Below are positions 18,301 through 22,735 of a stretch of 22,735 nucleotides of DNA, piece by piece (position 1 is the stretch's first letter; each line of letters begins with the position of its first letter). Source of the stretch: Chara braunii (lineage: Eukaryota > Streptophyta > Charophyceae > Charales > Characeae); assembly GCA_003427395.1 (NCBI GenBank), contig BFEA01000938.1, positions 243,691 to 266,425 on the forward strand. Direction: 5' to 3'. A program made the translations under genes and the position numbers. The notes under the pieces are model-generated. The model was given only the letters and a program-made list of their open reading frames with translations, was not told the origin of the DNA and searched no databases.

Positions 18301-18973
18301 ATTGGTTCGAGTTGAGTGCGAGGAAGCGGAACAAGATATACGACTTCTTGTTCCTGCAAACGCGGTCCAAGAGAGACACTGACGCCGAGTGCGTGTGCCG
18401 CAAGGACCACATGTTCACGCTGCTCGACAACTACCACGACGCCTCCCGCATGAACGCAAAGACCTTCCTCGAGAGGTTGCAGTCCCTGTACTTCGTGGAG
18501 TCAGAGGAGGAGTTTACGTTCGGCAGTTACTTCTCCTTGATCTCCATGGAAGACAAGGAGACCACCGACATCGAGTTCGACGCGACCGTGAACGAGGAGG
18601 GCAGCGACACCGGAAGCCTCGACCTGCAGTACGACCCGCATCCCGGGCAGCACACAACAGGGTCGTCCTTCGCATGTCCATCAACAAGCCCGACATCCCT
18701 CGTTTCACCAATGGCGAAAGCGGCGCCTGGCACTACCCCGATGAAGTTGCTGCAGAGAATGCAAGCTATGGCCTCCGGCTATTGCTCACTGTGTCCCGGG
18801 TCTGACATCCCGGCCGATCATCTGTCTTGGAAGGATGCCAACATTCACTTCCTGCCTGAGCCTCAAAGTCGTTCCACGGAGGCGGACTGGGGCCATGACA
18901 TGATTTGGCATCCAGGAGTCATCCAGCCGGCGATCCAAAAGGCTGAGTGGAGCGATCCAAAAGGGTGAGTGGA
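18300..18973 (+). pseudogene. Large gene, part 4: frameshifted region after the methyltransferase-like fold
   Basis: Coding potential moves to a new frame near 18300 (DGHWFELSARKRNKIYDFLF, DHMFTLLDNYHDASRMNAKT, FVESEEEFTFGSYFSLISME). Between about 18655 and 18800 a different frame looks more protein-like (RMSINKPDIPRFTNGES, AWHYPDEVAAENASYGLRLL), suggesting two compensating indels. The first frame then resumes with ADHLSWKDANIHFLPEPQ to a TGA at 18966-18968 created by the tandem duplication described separately. No domain was recognised. Confidence 0.5.
18930..18973 (+). repeat. 22-bp tandem duplication that shifts the frame
   Basis: Positions 18930-18951 and 18952-18973 differ at one base (GCGATCCAAAAGG then C or G, then TGAGTGGA). 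An extra 22 bp changes the frame by one. Counting only one copy makes the upstream frame (IQPAIQKAEW) run directly into the downstream frame (IVAVAVPDGGW) and removes the TGA at 18966. Confidence 0.8.
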
Positions 18974-19814
18974 TCGTGGCCGTCGCTGTCCCGGACGGAG
19001 GATGGATGTCCCTCCCTCACGGGTCGAAGTCTGACTTCCTCGACGTCGCTAGAATTCCAGTCCTCTAGAAAGTGAGGGCCGAGAATGACTCTTTCGCACC
19101 CGAAGACGTGTCCGTCATTTCCACAGCCGGGCGATTGTTCGTCGAACTTCAGGACAAGTGCTGGTTGGAGCTGACGGAGGACTACTAGGACCTCAATACG
19201 AGCCCCTCGAAGGGAAGGGTGGACTGGAAAATCCCCCCTCCCAGTGGGACGCATGTAAGTACAGGGTCCCGGGGACCGGACGGTGGGGAGAACGAGGGCG
19301 ACGAGGCTGGTGGCGGCAAAGGAGTCCCGCCTGGTTCGGAGGGCGGGTCTCAGGGCGACACCACGACAGTGGAAGGCAGTGGCGGGGTGGCGGGGGAGGA
19401 CTTCGGGCGTCAGCAGTCTACCGGTCCCGGTCTGGCAGGCTCGGCATAGTCAGCGGACGTGCCCACTTCATCCTGGTGTTGAAGTCAGCTTGAATAAACC
19501 GAGTGTGCGTATTGACATCGAAGAAGTTATCGACGACATCCTGGGCGACCACCACATGTCCGCGCAGCCGTCCTCGACGCCTGGTGTCGACGACCCTCTC
19601 GACGTTAAAGCTTCCGGGGGATCTGTCATGGCTTTGTCGCCAACGAACTCTTCGATGCTGTCGCCGACCATCGCCAGCGGAGGAGAAGGCGAGATCAGGG
19701 GACGACAAGATGTCACATCCCCGAAAAAAACTGTTGTCGGCACTCGGGCTCTCGACGTGCTGGCCTTGCCCGCGCCAACTTCCCCGATTAAGGAGCGGAG
19801 AGACAAACCAGCTG
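18974..19814 (+). pseudogene. Large gene, part 5: linker region, Gly/Ser/Pro-rich
   Basis: After the duplication the frame reads IVAVAVPDGGWMSLPHGSKS, then TAG at 19066, then AENDSFAPEDVSVISTAGRL and FVELQDKCWLELTEDY, then TAG at 19186. A low-complexity Gly/Glu/Ser-rich stretch follows, with TAG at 19447. A further shift near 19450-19490 leads to RIDIEEVIDDILGDHHMSA and a Ser/Thr/Pro-rich tail that is open to 19814, where CTG|GTAAGC resembles a splice donor. Composition suggests a largely disordered linker between the methyltransferase-like and protease parts. Confidence 0.5.
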
Positions 19815-20752
19815 GTAAGCAGTGACAAACGCCACTCTGTCTGCGCGCCAGTGACCACAGTGTCTGTCGATGCGGGGAGTTCCTGATGCCGGCATGCTAC
19901 AACCACCACTCCTTCAAACTTCCAAGTACATGTGAACGACCATCCTGTGAGTCGTCCGGGTCACTGGTCGTGTGCAGGGCATACGAGACAAAAACATGTG
20001 TGCTTTTGTTGAAGCGTTCCCTCACATGATGGAAGGATGGTGTTTCTTTTTCGGAATGAGTGGTGGTTTTAGTCCGTCGAGATCCACACTGCCAAAGCCG
20101 CTGCGTAATGCGGTTACTCTTTTTGTGCCTCGATTGGGAAAAGTCCGCCGGGATCCTGACTGCAGAAATGTTTGGCCTCCGCGTTTGTGGCTTGTTGAGG
20201 TTTTCCCTCCTAAAGGGCGGGGGTGTCGAGGTCGAACGCACTGCTCCTTTTGTTTTCCAGCGGGGCTTGCGCGGAAGTATTCTCTGTCTCTCTCATGGCT
20301 AAACGGGGTTCTGTAATTAGATAGGTCCTGCGTCTTCTATATTTTGTGGTTCTTGAATTGTCGTTTTCGTCGGATTCGTCTTGGATTACGTATATTCATT
20401 TTCCGTTTTCTCTTCCTTCGGTTGTCCAGGGGTTGGGTCATCTCCCTGGGTCGGAAAAGTCCGCTGGGATCCGGACTTCAGAGATGTTTGGCTTCCGCTT
20501 CTGTGACTTGATGTGGTTTTCCCTTCTGAAGGGCGGGGGTGTCGAGCTCGAGTGCACTGCTCGTTTTGTTTTGCAGCGTGGCTCATGCGGAAGTTCTCTC
20601 TCTCGCACTCTCATGGCATGACGGGGTTCTCTAATTGCATAGGTCCTGCGTCTTTTAGTTTTCGTGGTTCTTTTATTGTCCTTTCGTCGGGTTCTTCTTC
20701 GGAAACATGTATTCATTTTTCGTTTTGTCTTTCTTCTGTTGTACAGGGGTAG
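19815..20752 (+). other. Candidate GT-AG intron containing a tandem repeat
   Basis: A donor-like GTAAGC at 19815 follows an open Ser/Pro-rich frame. A pyrimidine-rich tract (TTTCTTCTGTTGTACAG) precedes AG pairs at 20745-20746 and 20751-20752. Joining 19814 to 20753 is phase-consistent and continues as SSRTRRPSKYPEHILQTVPG. The AG at 20746 would give an immediate stop. Part of the interval is occupied by two copies of a 316-bp repeat. This is inference only; there is no transcript evidence. Confidence 0.35.
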
Positions 20753-20762
20753 GGTCGTCTCG
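20139..20762. repeat. Two tandem copies of a 316-bp repeat, each with the palindrome
   Basis: Copy 1 (about 20139-20454) and copy 2 (about 20455-20762) share long blocks in the same order: GAAAAGTCCGC(C/T)GGGATCC, GATGTTTGGC, AAGGGCGGGGGTGTCGAG, ACGGGGTTCT, ATAGGTCCTGCGTCTT, TATTCATTTT and a pyrimidine-rich end with CAGGGG. Each starts with a palindrome of the window-wide family. The one at 20457-20478 has arms AAGTCCG/CGGACTT, fully complementary but different from the commoner AAGTTCG/CGAACTT. Confidence 0.8.
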
Positions 20763-20955
20763 AACACGGAGACCCTCTAAATATCCGGAACACATATTGC
20801 AGACAGTCCCGGGGTTGAGGACAAAACACATGGACATGTTAAAGTCGTCAGGGGTTGATGTCGAAATCAGGAAGAAGGAGCATGTCATTGCCATTGAGGA
20901 GTGTCTTTCCCCTCTGCCCCCAAAGAAAAGGAAGATATCCACTATCTGTGACTAG
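20753..20955 (+). pseudogene. Large gene, part 6: candidate exon with basic motif
   Basis: The frame reads YPEHILQTVPGLRTKHMDML, SSGVDVEIRKKEHVIAIEEC and LPPKKRKISTICD, ending at TAG 20953-20955. PPKKRK resembles a classical nuclear localisation signal. Composition is protein-like and it precedes the protease domain in the same orientation, so it is probably part of the same gene. No domain was recognised. The stretch 20956-21063 could be a second small intron, because a pyrimidine-rich tract with GTTGTTGTGCAG ends at 21064, but its donor is unclear. Confidence 0.4.
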
Positions 20956-21063
20956 GGGTCAGGCCATGTATGAGAAACACTTCGCTACTCGTCGTGCGAT
21001 GAAGGAGAATCTTTAGAGTTCCGTTTCTCACTTCCCCCCCTGTCCTTTGCTCGTTGTTGTGCA

Positions 21064-21800
21064 GTGCGGGCCACGACACCTGGAACAGCAGTGACTGCGA
21101 TTGGAAGCGTGCGGGTTTTGGACGACATTGAACGAGGCTTGGTGCCACCTGACACTGTACTCTCGACGGCGATGGTCAGTTGCGAATTGCAGCGAAGGAT
21201 ATTCTCACCCTCTCACTTACCGACGGCAGGGTGAATGATGAGGTCGTCAACTTTTACATGGCGCTATTGGGAACGACCGCATATGGGATACGTGACATCC
21301 CGTCAGGCCTTCGAGTCTTCAGCTTTAATTCTTTCTTCTTCAGTAAACTGCACCTTCAAGGACACGGCGGGGTGGAAAGATGGGCTAAAAACGTGGATCT
21401 GCTTCAATATGATATTATCTTTGTTCCAGTCCTCAAAGATAATGATCACTAGATCCTCCTTTCCGTGAACTTGAGAAATAATGTTCTTGAGATTTTCGAT
21501 TCTTTTCCTTGAGTTGTAGTCGATTCTAGTTTTTACCTTAGTGTTTTCGAGTTGATCGTACACTATTTGGAATGTTAAACATCACATAGGCGGTCGTGCA
21601 GGTGCTGGAAGTCAGTAGCAACAAATGTTGTTATAGAGGGAGTTCCAAGACAAGTGGATGGAGTTAGTTGCGGGGTGTTTATGTTGATGTTTGCGACACT
21701 GTTGCAACGTGGCGATCGACCGCCTTTCCGGTTCTCTTGTAAAAATATTTCGTATATTAGATGACAATTGGCATCATGTATCTTAGAATGCCGTTGTCTT
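21064..21800 (+). pseudogene. Large gene, part 7: Ulp1-like (C48) cysteine protease domain, decayed
   Basis: The C48/Ulp1 family cleaves ubiquitin-like proteins such as SUMO and is often carried by eukaryotic transposons. After a lead-in (VRVLDDIERGLVPPDTV) and a one-base shift near 21160, one frame shows LTDGRVNDEVVNFYMALL (the 'L.dg.lnD..infyl' start of the fold), VFSFNSFFFSKL, ERWAKNVDLLQYDIIFVPV and then the active site. His is at 21447 (NDH), Asp at 21498 (LEIFDSF), Gln at 21651 (PRQVDG) and Cys at 21669 (VSCGVFMLMF). His to Asp is 17 residues and Gln to Cys is 6, the same as in yeast Ulp1 (His514, Asp531, Gln574, Cys580). FSCKNISYIR near the end fits the C-terminal helix. The domain is interrupted by TAG 21450, TGA 21510, TAA 21576 and TGA 21762, so this copy is inactive. 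The TAG replaces the Trp that normally follows the catalytic His. Confidence 0.8.
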
Positions 21801-22385
21801 TGATGGATTCGATTGATTTGCAAACTTCTGTTTCTGAATATTTCATATTTTAACTGTCACTTTCACAACGACATTACTTTCTTTTGGTGTTGCGAGTTTG
21901 AGTTGTCTTTGGTATGTTGACTGCCAGTCTGGCGTCGTGTGTTGCCTTCAGAATCTCTGTCAGGTCCGGCTCGTCTGTCGTTCCATTACATTCATCGCAT
22001 TGCAGTCCTCGTTGCAAATTGTGTCCAGGTCATCCAAAAATGTGCATATAATTCGCCTCGAAATGAAATTCGTGTGTGTGGTGCGACATGACGAATTGGA
22101 GTGTGGATGCAAGACAAATTTCGGTGAGTGTGTGGGTGTGAGGTTCGTTATGCAAAGAGTAAAAGACCAGTGACATCATGTCTCTTGTGTGCATAGACAA
22201 TCATGTACCGCCTGAATTACATGTAACCGACAATTTTGCGTTCGTGACCGGGAAAAATAAATTGTATGTAAAAAATAATTGTTTGTACTTCTAAAGAAGT
22301 CTGAATCTCTACAACATCCAGACAACCGCCTCGGGCGAGACGATTGCCATGCATGTACAACTCATGCATAAAAGAAATAAATAGT
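21801..22385. other. AT-rich, no gene recognised
   Basis: This lies downstream of the protease domain. AATAAA hexamers occur at 22256-22261 and 22376-22381 and could serve as polyadenylation signals. A perfect hairpin, ATGCATG-TACAACT-CATGCAT, is at 22349-22369. The 91-codon open frame at 21898-22173 has no recognisable domain and is taken as chance. Confidence 0.45.
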
Positions 22386-22735
22386 ATTATCCAATAAGGA
22401 TTCAATCATGACACCTTGCTCATCACGTTCACAAACTTGAAGTTTGACAAGTGTGGCTCCCGACACACTATCACACAGGCATCCCGGATGGGCGTGCATG
22501 TCGCTACTCTACGTCTTCTAATATAATTATCCAACGAGGATGCAATCATGACATATTGCTCGTCACAATTATGTAATTGAAGTTTAACAAGTACGGATCC
22601 CAGCACACTTCCACACAAGGTTCCCTGATGCACGTGCCTGTCGTTATTCGTTTATGAAGTTTAACAAGTACGGATCCCGACACACTTCGACACAAGATTC
22701 CCGACACATTTATGAAGTTCAACAAGTAAGGATCC
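22386..22735. repeat. Tandem array (~140-bp unit) with degenerate palindromes, cut by the window end
   Basis: TTATCCAA(T/C)(A/G)AGGAT(T/G)CAATCATGACA recurs at 22387 and 22527 (period 140), followed in both copies by CTCGTCAC-like, TTGAAGTTT(A/G)ACAAGT and CGTGC words. Truncated units follow with GAAGTTTAACAAG at 22579 and 22656 and GAAGTTCAACAAG at 22714. Embedded 22-mers at 22449-22470, 22589-22610 and 22666-22687 align with the AAGTTCG palindrome family. The first keeps complementary but different arms, AAGTGTG and CACACTA. Confidence 0.75.

Noticed and set aside
21898-22173. 91-codon open frame downstream of the protease
   Set aside because: No domain, Cys/Val-rich, GT-rich DNA and no supporting context; treated as chance.

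Overview
The window looks like repeat-rich nuclear DNA of a eukaryote. It has microsatellites, several satellite-like tandem arrays, a plausible GT-AG intron, a Ulp1-type (C48) cysteine protease domain, and assembly gaps (N runs). There is no bacterial operon structure, and no rRNA or tRNA gene was recognised. The repeat style and possible CHG-type decay would fit a plant or charophyte alga, but that is a guess and not a sequence match.

Layout. Positions 1-4070 are non-coding: a GT microsatellite, a diverged ~307-bp repeat pair, and a ~393-bp satellite of about 3.6 copies built from 22-bp palindromes (stem AAGTTCG/CGAACTT around an 8-nt loop). Positions 4071-4840 hold a broken gene of unknown function. 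Positions 4841-6875 are AT-rich DNA followed by more palindromes. From 6876 to about 21800 runs one very large, decayed, multi-domain gene of roughly 1,900 codons on the + strand. It is broken by in-frame TAG codons, frameshifts, a 22-bp tandem duplication and a 7.77-kb insertion (9211-16982). Positions 21800-22735 are non-coding and end in another tandem array carrying degenerate members of the same palindrome family.

The large gene reads, in order: an unrecognised N-terminal domain, a basic disordered linker, a ParB-like domain, an unrecognised basic region, a beta-class DNA-methyltransferase-like fold with degenerate catalytic motifs, low-complexity Ser/Gly/Pro linkers, and a C-terminal Ulp1-like protease with His, Asp, Gln and Cys in canonical spacing. 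ParB-methyltransferase fusions are known from phages and bacteria, and Ulp1 proteases often ride on eukaryotic DNA transposons. The combination suggests a eukaryotic mobile-element polyprotein, though no transposase was recognised.

The insertion is itself remarkable. A second copy of the target site without the insertion survives at 17103-17367, across a one-N contig join. It therefore fixes the ends exactly: TGTCG...CGACA, flanked by a 4-bp target duplication ACGG. The element has no credible ORF. It is dense in hairpins, including an array of about ten with a shared loop and covarying stems (13431-14358), and it carries a five-copy array alternating two repeat types (14653-15232). The N run at 11560-11654 is probably spurious, because the same 50 bp lie on both sides of it.
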